Below are positions 1 through 6,258 of a stretch of 6,581 bases of DNA, piece after piece. Each line of letters begins with the position of its first letter. The first letter of the stretch is position 1. This DNA comes from Desulfuromonadaceae bacterium GWC2_58_13 (GTDB lineage: Bacteria > Desulfobacterota > Desulfuromonadia > Desulfuromonadales > Trichloromonadaceae), in contig MHXM01000133.1 in NCBI GenBank assembly GCA_001825565.1, forward strand, positions 1 through 6,581, in the 5' to 3' direction. Under the pieces are notes generated by a model. The model searched no databases and was not told the origin of the DNA. It saw nothing but the letters and a program-made list of their open reading frames with translations. The translations under genes were made by a program, and so were the position numbers.

Positions 1-738
1 GACCTCGTCGAGAAACAGGGTTCCTTCGTGGGCTTCGTCGAGCAACCCCTTCTGGGCCTGGGTGGCGCCGGTGAAGGCGCCCTTGACGTGGCCGAACAGC
101 TGGCTCTCCAGCAGGGTTTCCGACAGGGCGGCGCAGTTGATGGCGAGAAAACGCCGATTGGCGCGGGGGCTGGCGTAATGGATGGTGCCGGCGATCAGTT
201 CCTTGCCGGTGCCGCTTTCACCCAGAATCAGCACGCTGGAATCGCTGTCGGCGACTTGCAGCGCCAGATCGTAAACTTCACCGAAGCGTTCGCTGCGGAA
301 AATCGGCTCGGTCGGGGCGAGGCGCTCGCGCAGTTCCTTTTTCAGCGAGCTGTTTTCTTCGATCAGCCGTTCCCGTTCCAGGCAGTGCTGGACCAGGGCG
401 AAGAGCTTTTCCTGCGGAAAGGGCTTGGAAAGGTAATCGTAGGCGCCGATTTTCATCGCCTCGACCGCCGACTCGATGGTGCCGTGGCCGGTCATCATGA
501 CCACGGTCAGGTCGGGGCGGGCTTTTCTGACCCGGCGCAGCACTTCGATGCCGTCCATTTCCGGCATTTTCACGTCGAGCAGCAGCAGGTCGCCGCCGGC
601 ATCGGTCTCTTCGAGGCTGCGCACCAGCAGGGTCGGGCTGGCGAAGGTCTCGACCTGGTAGCCCCAGGCCTGGAGCATCTTGCCCAGGTAACGCCGCATT
701 CCTTCTTCGTCGTCGCAGATCAGAATCCTGTTTTCCAT
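1..738 (-). CDS. Sigma-54-dependent response regulator, NtrC family (C-terminus off the left edge)
   Basis: The 246 visible residues form a receiver domain followed by the first part of a sigma-54 AAA+ activator domain. The receiver (about 1-120) has the acidic pair D9/D10, the likely phosphorylated D55 in LLLLDVKMPEMDG, T83 and K105 in YLSKPF. After a linker, the AAA+ domain shows Walker A GESGTGKE (173-180) and the sigma-54-contacting GAFTGA loop (220-225), and the window cuts the gene inside the Walker B segment GTLFLDEV (239-246). The rest of the AAA+ domain and the expected DNA-binding helix-turn-helix are outside the window. The ATG at 738 starts the receiver exactly at its first strand; the run of G at 743-748 is a weak ribosome binding site. 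The family activates sigma-54 promoters from upstream enhancers after phosphorylation by a sensor kinase. It is transcribed away from a formate dehydrogenase operon that has a sigma-54 promoter, so regulation of that operon is a reasonable inference. The effector and kinase are unknown. Confidence 0.96.
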   Translation of the reverse strand, partial: MENRILICDDEEGMRRYLGKMLQAWGYQVETFASPTLLVRSLEETDAGGDLLLLDVKMPEMDGIEVLRRVRKARPDLTVVMMTGHGTIESAVEAMKIGAYDYLSKPFPQEKLFALVQHCLERERLIEENSSLKKELRERLAPTEPIFRSERFGEVYDLALQVADSDSSVLILGESGTGKELIAGTIHYASPRANRRFLAINCAALSETLLESQLFGHVKGAFTGATQAQKGLLDEAHEGTLFLDEV

Positions 739-773
739 GCATCCCCCCGCTTTCCGTGCTGGATTAAGTCGTC

Positions 774-803
774 ATGATACATGCAAGTATCGGCTCAATC
801 CAA
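774..803 (-). promoter_or_regulatory. Possible sigma-70-type promoter for the response regulator
   Basis: Read on the minus strand, TTGGAT (798-803) and TATCAT (774-779) are separated by 18 bases and lie 36-65 bases upstream of the regulator's ATG. The -10 box has one mismatch to TATAAT; the -35 box matches only the TTG of TTGACA. The -10 box overlaps a small dyad (GATAC 776-780, GTATC 787-791), which could be an operator. This is a weak call by eye; no other candidate in the region looked better. Confidence 0.25.
776..791. repeat. Small inverted repeat over the possible regulator promoter
   Basis: GATAC (776-780) and GTATC (787-791) are perfect inverted repeats separated by six bases. They are nested within a second pair, GGATT (761-765) and AATCC (797-801). 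The location, 23-64 bases upstream of the regulator's start codon, would suit an operator or a leader hairpin. The arms are only 5 bp each, so chance occurrence is quite possible. Confidence 0.25.
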
Positions 804-848
804 GGGCTTTCCCCGGCATTTTCTAAAATTCACCGTAGTTCTCTGGTA

Positions 849-905
849 TTAGCCCAACGCTATTGAAGTCCGCCGGGGCTGGATGTCTGCCTCCGGATGG
901 GCCAT
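849..905 (-). CDS. Possible 18-residue small protein or leader peptide
   Basis: On the minus strand, an AGGAGG box (912-917) stands exactly six bases before an ATG (903-905) that opens an 18-codon frame, MAHPEADIQPRRTSIALG, ending at TAA (849-851). The ribosome binding site is better than that of the downstream regulator gene. I do not recognise the peptide; it has no membrane segment, no cysteines and no regulatory codon run such as those of amino-acid attenuators. It ends 110 bases before the regulator's start, so it would lie in the regulator's leader only if transcription starts upstream of 917; the promoter candidate at 774-803 lies downstream of it and would exclude it. It could be a leader peptide, a remnant of a gene, or chance. 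Confidence 0.22.
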   Translation of the reverse strand: MAHPEADIQPRRTSIALG

Positions 906-943
906 CGGTATCCTCCTGGGTCATTTGTATGCGTTCGGGATGA

Positions 944-965
944 GCCGTCCGACCTGTCGGACGGC
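944..965. promoter_or_regulatory. 22-bp palindrome, candidate enhancer (upstream activator) site
   Basis: The arms GCCGTCCGAC (944-953) and GTCGGACGGC (956-965) are perfect reverse complements separated by two bases. The centre lies about 106 bp upstream of the start site predicted from the sigma-54 promoter at 1035-1049, inside the range where NtrC-family activators usually bind. A partial copy of the half-site, GTCCGA, recurs at 1014-1019. As a DNA site it would suit a dimeric activator such as the divergent regulator, whose DNA-binding domain is not visible here. A terminator is less likely: no gene reads into it on the plus strand, and it is followed by only three T residues. Confidence 0.6.
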
Positions 966-1034
966 CTTTACGCAGTTTCGCTAATGCTTGTTTTCACAGA
1001 GAAAAATTGCCTTGTCCGATGCCGTAAACGGGTT

Positions 1035-1049
1035 TGGCACAAGCGTTGC
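1035..1049 (+). promoter_or_regulatory. Sigma-54 (-24/-12) promoter of the formate dehydrogenase operon
   Basis: TGGCAC (1035-1040) and TTGC (1046-1049) reproduce the sigma-54 consensus TGGCAC-N5-TTGC, with the invariant GG (1036-1037) and GC (1048-1049) exactly 12 positions apart. Transcription would start near 1061, giving a leader of about 49 bases before the alpha-subunit ATG. Sigma-54 promoters need an ATP-driven activator, and a gene for one lies divergently upstream. The match, the spacing and the position agree, so this is a strong call for a promoter read by eye. Confidence 0.88.
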
Positions 1050-1093
1050 GCTTAATGCCGCAACCCGATGTCATGTCATGGGTCATTTCTGAA

Positions 1094-1099
1094 AAGGAG
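1094..1099 (+). promoter_or_regulatory. Ribosome binding site fixing the alpha-subunit start at 1110
   Basis: AAGGAG ends 10 bases before the ATG at 1110. An in-frame ATG at 1068 would add 14 residues, but it lies only about seven bases after the predicted transcription start, has no Shine-Dalgarno sequence, and would bury the twin-arginine motif away from the N-terminus. Confidence 0.85.
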
Positions 1100-1109
1100 A
1101 GAAGAGTTC

Positions 1110-4100
1110 ATGGGTATTTCAAGAAGAAACTTTCTCAAGGGGGGCGGACTGGCCGCCGGCACCCTGGCGTTGACCGGCAAGCCGGCCAGGGCCAGCGTCG
1201 ATGCGCCGGAGATGCGCACCAAAGGGCTACAGGTCAGCACCACCGTTTGTCCCTACTGCGCGGTCGGCTGCGGCATGCTGGTCCACACCCAGAACGGCAA
1301 AATCGTCAATATCGAAGGGGACCCCGAGCACCCGATCAACCGCGGCGCTCTCTGTTCCAAGGGGAGCGCCCTGTTTCAGGTGGCCAACAACGAACGCCGC
1401 CTGACCAAGGTGCGGTACCGCGCTCCCGGTAGCGACAAATGGGAAGAGAAGTCCTGGGACTGGACCATGAACCGCATCGCCGAACTGATGAAGGATTCCC
1501 GCGATCGGCATTTCGTCAAGAGCGAAATCCGCGACGGCAAGGAGTATGTCGTCAATCGCAACGAGGGGATGGCCTTTCTCGGGGCCGCCGCCCTCGACAA
1601 CGAGGAGTGTTACCTGTGGGGCAAATTCGCCCGCGCCATGGGAGTCGGTTATCTCGAACACCAGGCCCGAATATGACACAGCGCCACGGTTGCCGGTCTG
1701 GCAGCCTCCTTCGGTCGCGGCGCAATGACCAACCACTGGAACGACATCCAGCATGCGGATGTCATCCTCTGCATCGGCTCTAACCCGGCCGAAAACCACC
1801 CGATTTCCTTCAAGTACGTGGAGCGGGCGATGGACAACGGCGCCACGCTGATCAGTGTCGACCCCCGCTACACCCGTACCTCGTCCAAATCCGACCTCTA
1901 CGCCCAGCTGCGTCCGGGGACCGATATCGCCTTCATCGGCGGCCTGATCAACCATGTGCTGCAAGGCAATCTGATCCAGAGGGATTACGTCGTCGACTAC
2001 ACCAACGCCTCGTTCATCATCGACGACGGCTACGATTTCAACGAAGGGATTTTCAGCGGCTACACCGCCGAAACCTTCAGCTACGCCAAGGACAGCTGGA
2101 AGTACCGGACCGACCAGGAGGGCAAGGCCCTGCGCGACCCGACCCTGCAGGACCCCCGCTGCGTCTACCAGTTGCTGAAGAAACACTACAGCCGCTACAC
2201 CCCGGAGATGGTCTGCGAGATCACCGGCACCGCCATCCAGGATTACATGGCGGTGGCCCGTGTTTTCTGCGCCACCGGGCGCCCCGACAAAGCGGCCACC
2301 ATCATGTACGCCATGGGCACCACCCAGCACACCTACGGCACCCAGAACGTCCGCTCCTACGCCATGCTGCAACTGCTGCTGGGCAACATCGGCATCGCCG
2401 GCGGCGGCATCAACGCCTTGCGCGGCGAAGCCAACGTCCAGGGTTCGACCGACTACGCTCTTCTCTACCACATCCTGCCGGGCTACCTGCCGGTTCCCGA
2501 CTTCAACCACGTCGATTTCGCCACCTACCTCGACCAGGCGACTCCCAAGTCCAACGACCCCGACAGCGCCAACTGGTGGAGCAACCTTCCCAAGTACGCC
2601 ACCAGTCTGCTCAAGGCCTACTGGGGGGAGCACGCCACCGCGGACAACAACTACGGCTACGATTACCTGGCGAAGAAGAGCGGCAACTATTCGTTCATCA
2701 AGCTGATGGAGCGCCTGCAGGCGGGGGGCTTCGAAGGGCTGTTCTGCATGGGGACCAATCCCGTGGTCGGCGGCCCCGATGCCAACGCCATCGCCGGCGG
2801 TCTCGACCAGCTCAAGTGGATGGTCGCCGCCGACCTCTGGGAAACCGAGACCTCGATCTTCTGGAAGCGCCCCGGCGTCGATCCCAAGACCATCGCCACC
2901 GAGGTTTTCCTGCTGCCGGCCGCCAGCAGCGTCGAGAAACAGGGGAGCATTTCCAACTCGGGGCGCTGGGTTCAGTGGCGCTACCAGGCGGTGGAGCCGC
3001 CGGGAGAAGCCGAGAGCGACGCCTTTATCGTCGACCAGATGTTCAAGCGGATCAAGGCCCTGTACGAAAAAGGCGGGGTTTTCCCCGAGCCGATCGTCAA
3101 CCTGTCGTGGAACTACGGCAAGGGGCACGAGCCCGATATCGAGAAGGTCGCCAGGGAGTGCAACGGCCAGTTCACCCGGGACGTCGAGATCAAGGGGACG
3201 CTCTACAAAAAAGGGCAGCAGGTGCCCAGCTTTGCCTTTCTGCGGGACGACGGCTCCACTCTCGCCGGCAACTGGCTCTACTGCGGCTCTTACCCCGAGG
3301 CCGGCAACATGATGCAGCGTCGTGGCCTGGAAGATCCCACCGGGTTGGAGATGTATCACAACTGGGCCTGGTGCTGGCCGGTCAACCGCCGCATTCTCTA
3401 CAACCGCGCCTCGGTCGATCCCGGCGGCAAGCCGCTCAATCCGAAAAAAACGGTCATCGCCTGGAACGCCCTGAGCAAAAAGTGGGAAGGGGACGTCCCC
3501 GACGGTCCCTGGGCGCCGATGAATGAAGCGGGCGGCAAGCATCCCTTCATCATGCTTCCCGAAGGATTCGGTCGCCTGTTCGCCGCCGGTCTGGCCGACG
3601 GGCCGATGCCCGAGCATTACGAGCCGATGGAAAGCCCGGTTTCCAACATGATGAGTCGCCAGCAGACCAACCCGGCGGTGGCCGTCCTCGGGAAGCTCTG
3701 CAACTCCGACAAATTCCCCTACGTTGGTACCACCTACCGGGTGTCCGAGCACTGGCAGGCCGGGGCCATGACCCGCAACCTGCCCTGGCTGGTCGAACTG
3801 GTGCCCGACATGTTCGTCGAAATCAGCGAGCAGTTGGCCGACTGGAAGGGGCTGAAGAATGGCGACATGGTGACCGTTTCGACGGATCGCGGTTCCATCG
3901 AGGCCAGGGCCCTGGTCACCTCGCGGATCAAGCCGCTGCGGGTCAGCGGACGGATGATCGAGCAGGTCGGTCTCCCCTGGCATTTCGGCTACGCCGGGTT
4001 GGCCAAGGGGGGGAGCGCCAACGTCCTGACCATGGCGGTGGGGTGTGCCAATACCACTATCCCCGAGTACAAAGCGTTTCTGTGCAACATCGAGAAAGGG

Positions 4101-4115
4101 GGTAAGCTGGCATGA
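1110..4115 (+). CDS. fdnG: Formate dehydrogenase catalytic (alpha) subunit, selenocysteine-containing, Tat-exported
   Basis: One 1001-residue protein if the in-frame TGA at 1674-1676 is read as selenocysteine (residue 189); E. coli FdnG is of similar length. It oxidises formate to CO2 at a molybdenum or tungsten bis-pterin centre and passes electrons to the beta subunit. Seen in order: a twin-arginine signal SRRNFLKGG (4-12) with likely cleavage after ARA (26-28); [4Fe-4S] ligands C47, C50, C54 and C82, with the conserved lysine of LCSKG at K84; Sec189-His190 in the context HQARI-U-HSATVAGLAASFGRG, where FdnG family members carry their Sec; molybdopterin oxidoreductase core signatures NALRGEANVQG (435-445), FCMGTNP (545-551) and GSISNSGRW (612-620); and a C-terminal dinucleotide-binding domain from about residue 870. 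There is no frameshift: the frame is the same on both sides of the TGA. It overlaps the beta gene by ATGA. Standard gene calling would split it at 1676 and restart at the ATG at 1725. Confidence 0.97.
1677..1718 (+). promoter_or_regulatory. Bacterial SECIS element directing selenocysteine insertion at the upstream TGA
   Basis: Eleven bases after the TGA, GGTTGCC (1688-1694) and GGCAGCC (1700-1706) form a 7-bp stem with one U-G wobble, closed by the loop GGTCT (1695-1699). The E. coli fdhF SECIS has the same GGUCU in its loop, the same GGUUGC start and the same distance from the UGA; that loop is contacted by the elongation factor SelB. U1691 sits where the E. coli element has its bulged U. 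A lower stem can form between GCGCC (1681-1685) and GGTCGC (1713-1718) with one bulged U. The element is also coding sequence, for residues 190-203 of the alpha subunit. The selA, selB, selC and selD genes are not in the window. Confidence 0.92.
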
Positions 4116-4954
4116 GTTCCCGCAAGGATTTTACCAAGGACAAGGCCTTTCTCATCGACATGACCAAATGCACCGGCTGCCGCGGTTGCCAGGTTGCCTG
4201 CAAGCAGTGGAACCAGCTGGACGCCGAGAAGACCGAATTCTTCAGTGGCGAGGGGTACCAGAACCCGCCGGCCATGTCGGAGAAGACCTTCACCCGCATC
4301 AAATTCCGCGATTACCAGAAGAACGGGCAGAACGAGTTCGCCTTTTACAAAGAGATGTGCATGCACTGTAACGAGCCGGCTTGCGCCTCGGTCTGCCCGG
4401 TCGGCGCTTTCGAAAAAACTGCCGAAGGGCCGGTTATTTACAAGGCCGATCGCTGCATCGGCTGTCGTTTCTGCATGATCGCCTGTCCCTTCGGCATCCC
4501 CAAGTACGAGTGGAGCAAGGCGTTTCCGCTGGTCAAGAAGTGCACCGGCTGCTACAGCCGGGTCAAAGAGGGAATGAAACCGGCCTGCGCCACCACCTGC
4601 CCGACGGCGATCAGCTACGGTCCCCGCGACGAGATGATCAAGGAGGCCGAACGGCGCCTGACCGATTACCCGGACCGCTACATTCATAAGGTCTACGGCA
4701 AGGACCAGGCCGGCGGCACCAGCGTTATCTATCTGACCAGCCTGCCCTTCGACGAACTCGGCTTCAAGCCGGTCACCATGCGGCCGCTGCCGGGCTACAC
4801 CTGGCAGGCCCTGCGCCTGGTGCCGGCCGCCTTCCTCACCGTAGGCGGCGGACTCTCGGCCATTTCGTGGATCAACCACCGCAAGGACCGCCTGAAGCAA
4901 GAACGGGAAGAGGCCGAGGCGGCCCAGCAGCCCAATGAAACCAAGGAGGACTGA
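4112..4954 (+). CDS. fdnH: Formate dehydrogenase iron-sulfur (beta) subunit, four [4Fe-4S] clusters
   Basis: A 280-residue electron-transfer subunit that would carry electrons from the alpha subunit to the membrane subunit. Sixteen cysteines fall in four ferredoxin-type groups: C20/C23/C26/C30, C83/C86/C91/C95, C115/C118/C121/C125 and C144/C147/C159/C163. The last two groups have the FdnH/HybA-style CIGCRFCMIACPFGIPKY and CTGC...CATTCPTAI signatures. Residues about 235-254 form one moderately hydrophobic segment followed by a strongly charged tail (HRKDRLKQEREEAEA), matching the single C-terminal membrane helix that anchors FdnH in E. coli formate dehydrogenase-N. There is no signal peptide, as expected if it is exported together with the Tat-carrying alpha subunit. 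Its ATG overlaps the alpha stop codon (ATGA), pointing to translational coupling, with AAAGGGGG (4095-4102) as the ribosome binding site. The length is close to that of E. coli FdnH (about 294 residues). Confidence 0.95.
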   Translation: MSSRKDFTKDKAFLIDMTKCTGCRGCQVACKQWNQLDAEKTEFFSGEGYQNPPAMSEKTFTRIKFRDYQKNGQNEFAFYKEMCMHCNEPACASVCPVGAFEKTAEGPVIYKADRCIGCRFCMIACPFGIPKYEWSKAFPLVKKCTGCYSRVKEGMKPACATTCPTAISYGPRDEMIKEAERRLTDYPDRYIHKVYGKDQAGGTSVIYLTSLPFDELGFKPVTMRPLPGYTWQALRLVPAAFLTVGGGLSAISWINHRKDRLKQEREEAEAAQQPNETKED

Positions 4955-4957
4955 CCG

Positions 4958-6172
4958 ATGACCGCAGCCAGATATGTTGTCAATGAAATCAAGGGCTACC
5001 ACCGGTTCGTCAAGTTTCTGATCGCGCTGGTGGCGATCGCCGCGGTGGCTTCCCTGGCCCGCTTCGTGTTCGGCCTGGGGCCGACCACCAACCTCAACGA
5101 CACTTACCCCTGGGGGCTGTGGATCAGCTTCGACGTGGTGACCGCCGTGCCGCTGGCGGCCGGCGCTTTCACCCTCGGAGCGATCGTTCACTGCTTCCAC
5201 ATCAAGAAACTCGAGCCGTTGGTGCGGCCGGCCATCGTCACCGGTTTTCTCGGCTATTCGCTGGTCTGCATCGGTCTGGTGCTCGACCTCGGCCAGCCCC
5301 ACAAGGGCTGGCACGTGCTGCGCTACTGGAATCCCCATTCGCCGATGTTCGAAGTGTCCATGTGCGTCATGGCCTACACCACCGTGCTGTTTCTCGAATT
5401 TCTCTCGCCGGTGGCGGAGAAGTTCGGCTGGCACGTGCCGATGCGGGTGCTGCGCTGGCTGGAGATGCCCCTGGTCATTCTGGCCGCGGCCATCTCCACC
5501 CTGCACCAGAGCTCGCTCGGCACCTTCTTCCTGATCGTCGTCGATAAACTGCACAACCTCTGGTACAACCCGCTGCTTCCCCTGCTGTTCTGGGTCAGCG
5601 CCATTTGCGCCGGCATGTGCATCATCATTCTCGAAGCCACCGCCAGTCACAAATGGATGGGGCAGCCCAACGAGGGGGTGCTGCTGCGCACCCTGGCCAA
5701 GGTCCTCCCCTGGACTCTCGGCCTGTACATCGGTCTGCGGACGTTCAGCCTGCTGGCGCTGGTGGAAGGACCATTCTTCGATCGTCCCGGCCTCACCATC
5801 GCGTTCTTTCTCGAGTTCGGCGTCGGCTTCGTGCTCCCCTGCATCATGTTCACCCAGAAGTCGGTGCGCGAAGATGACCGCCGACGAGCCATCGCCGCCT
5901 CGCTGGTGATCTTCGGCCTGGTGCTCAACCGTTTCAACGTCTCGATGATCGGCATGATGAACCCTCGGCACATCTATCTGCCGTCGATCATCGAAACCCT
6001 GGTCACGCTGGGGATCATCGCCGCGCACATTCTGTTCTTCGTGCTGATCGCCAAGTATTTCCCGATCTTCGAGCATCACCCGGAAACGGTCGATTACACG
6101 ATTCCCGATTCGTTCCATAAGCTCGACGGCGGCCCTTCGGTCGAAGTGAAGGCGGCGTCCCACGGCGGATAA
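4958..6172 (+). CDS. hybB: HybB-like (NrfD/PsrC superfamily) quinone-reactive membrane subunit
   Basis: A 404-residue integral membrane protein with about ten hydrophobic helices (roughly 17-38, 56-80, 90-112, 131-150, 168-195, 205-228, 245-268, 278-300, 310-328 and 344-368). It resembles the HybB subunit of hydrogenase-2: FGLG followed by YPWGLWISFDV (50-60), PLVRPA (87-92), LHQSSLG (182-188) and a late NP...YLPS...ETLVTLG segment (335-352). This family passes electrons between a periplasmic iron-sulfur protein and quinone without bound heme. Here it takes the place of the FdnI cytochrome b subunit of E. coli formate dehydrogenase-N, so it is inferred to be the gamma subunit. It begins three bases after the beta stop codon behind a strong AAGGAGGA (4943-4950). 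The hybB symbol reflects family resemblance; no hydrogenase gene is present, and the name should not be read as hydrogenase function. Confidence 0.9.
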   Translation: MTAARYVVNEIKGYHRFVKFLIALVAIAAVASLARFVFGLGPTTNLNDTYPWGLWISFDVVTAVPLAAGAFTLGAIVHCFHIKKLEPLVRPAIVTGFLGYSLVCIGLVLDLGQPHKGWHVLRYWNPHSPMFEVSMCVMAYTTVLFLEFLSPVAEKFGWHVPMRVLRWLEMPLVILAAAISTLHQSSLGTFFLIVVDKLHNLWYNPLLPLLFWVSAICAGMCIIILEATASHKWMGQPNEGVLLRTLAKVLPWTLGLYIGLRTFSLLALVEGPFFDRPGLTIAFFLEFGVGFVLPCIMFTQKSVREDDRRRAIAASLVIFGLVLNRFNVSMIGMMNPRHIYLPSIIETLVTLGIIAAHILFFVLIAKYFPIFEHHPETVDYTIPDSFHKLDGGPSVEVKAASHGG

Positions 6173-6178
6173 GGCAAC

Positions 6179-6225
6179 GCCGTCACCCCGCTCCTCCCTG
6201 GTAAAGGGCGGAGCGGGGTGGCGGT
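6179..6225 (+). other. Strong hairpin between the membrane subunit gene and fdhD
   Basis: CACCCCGCTCC (6184-6194) and GGAGCGGGGTG (6210-6220) form a perfect 11-bp stem that extends outwards to 16 pairs with two wobbles (6179-6194 with 6210-6225). Inside the 15-base loop, CCCT (6196-6199) can pair with AGGG (6205-6208). It starts seven bases after the stop codon of the membrane subunit gene. No T-run follows, so it does not look like a complete intrinsic terminator; it may be a partial terminator, a 3' mRNA-stabilising or processing hairpin that lowers fdhD expression relative to the structural genes. Confidence 0.7.
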
Positions 6226-6245
6226 CTACGGGTGGGAACATGAGC

Positions 6246-6251
6246 AAAGGA
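6246..6251 (+). promoter_or_regulatory. Ribosome binding site fixing the fdhD start at 6259
   Basis: AAAGGA lies seven bases before the ATG at 6259. A nearby ATG at 6240 is in a different frame that does not give an FdhD-like product. Confidence 0.6.
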
Positions 6252-6258
6252 ACAGGCC

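Larger units (their letters stand above)
739..1109. other. Divergent intergenic control region
   Basis: This 371-bp stretch separates the divergent regulator gene from the formate dehydrogenase operon. It is visibly more AT-rich than the flanking genes, especially around 820-855 and 966-1013. No plus-strand gene fits in it. It contains, left to right, a possible minus-strand promoter, an 18-codon minus-strand ORF, a 22-bp palindrome, a small palindrome CCGT-AA-ACGG (1022-1031), a sigma-54 promoter and the leader of the alpha-subunit mRNA. I see no tRNA and no recognisable riboswitch. Confidence 0.8.

Noticed and set aside
28..777. A 249-codon plus-strand open frame opposite the response regulator
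   Set aside because: It is the codon-aligned antisense of a clear receiver plus AAA+ protein with intact motifs, and it has no homology I recognise.
849..925. Possible cyclic-di-GMP (GEMM) riboswitch, because the minus strand has GGATACCGATGG and the plus strand has GCCTCCGG
   Set aside because: The two fragments are on opposite strands, and the other conserved segments of the motif are missing.
944..965. The palindrome as a transcription terminator
   Set aside because: No gene is transcribed into it on either strand within the window, and only three T residues follow it on the plus strand. A protein-binding site fits better.
917..1088. Ten-base direct repeat TGGGTCATTT at 917-926 and 1079-1088
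   Set aside because: The second copy lies downstream of the predicted transcription start, the spacing suggests no function, and one such pair in a region this size is not rare enough to claim.
1068..1109. Upstream in-frame ATG at 1068 as the alpha start
   Set aside because: It lies about seven bases from the predicted transcription start, lacks a Shine-Dalgarno sequence and would displace the Tat motif. The ATG at 1110 has AAGGAG at suitable spacing.
1674..1676. Alpha subunit as a nonsense-broken pseudogene or a sequencing error
   Set aside because: The TGA sits exactly at the family's Sec position, is followed by a proper SECIS hairpin, and the frame on both sides is fully conserved in character.
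1227..3983. A 918-codon open frame on the minus strand opposite the alpha subunit gene
   Set aside because: It is codon-aligned with the alpha gene, so an antisense stop needs a sense TTA, CTA or TCA codon, which GC-rich genes rarely use. The frame also runs across the Sec codon as TCA-complement without interruption, and its product has no recognisable domain. It is a shadow of the real gene.
3989..6247. A 752-codon open frame on the minus strand opposite the beta and membrane subunit genes
   Set aside because: It is codon-aligned with both sense genes, is explained by the same lack of TTA, CTA and TCA codons, and has a low-complexity His/Asp/Glu/Gly-rich translation without domains.
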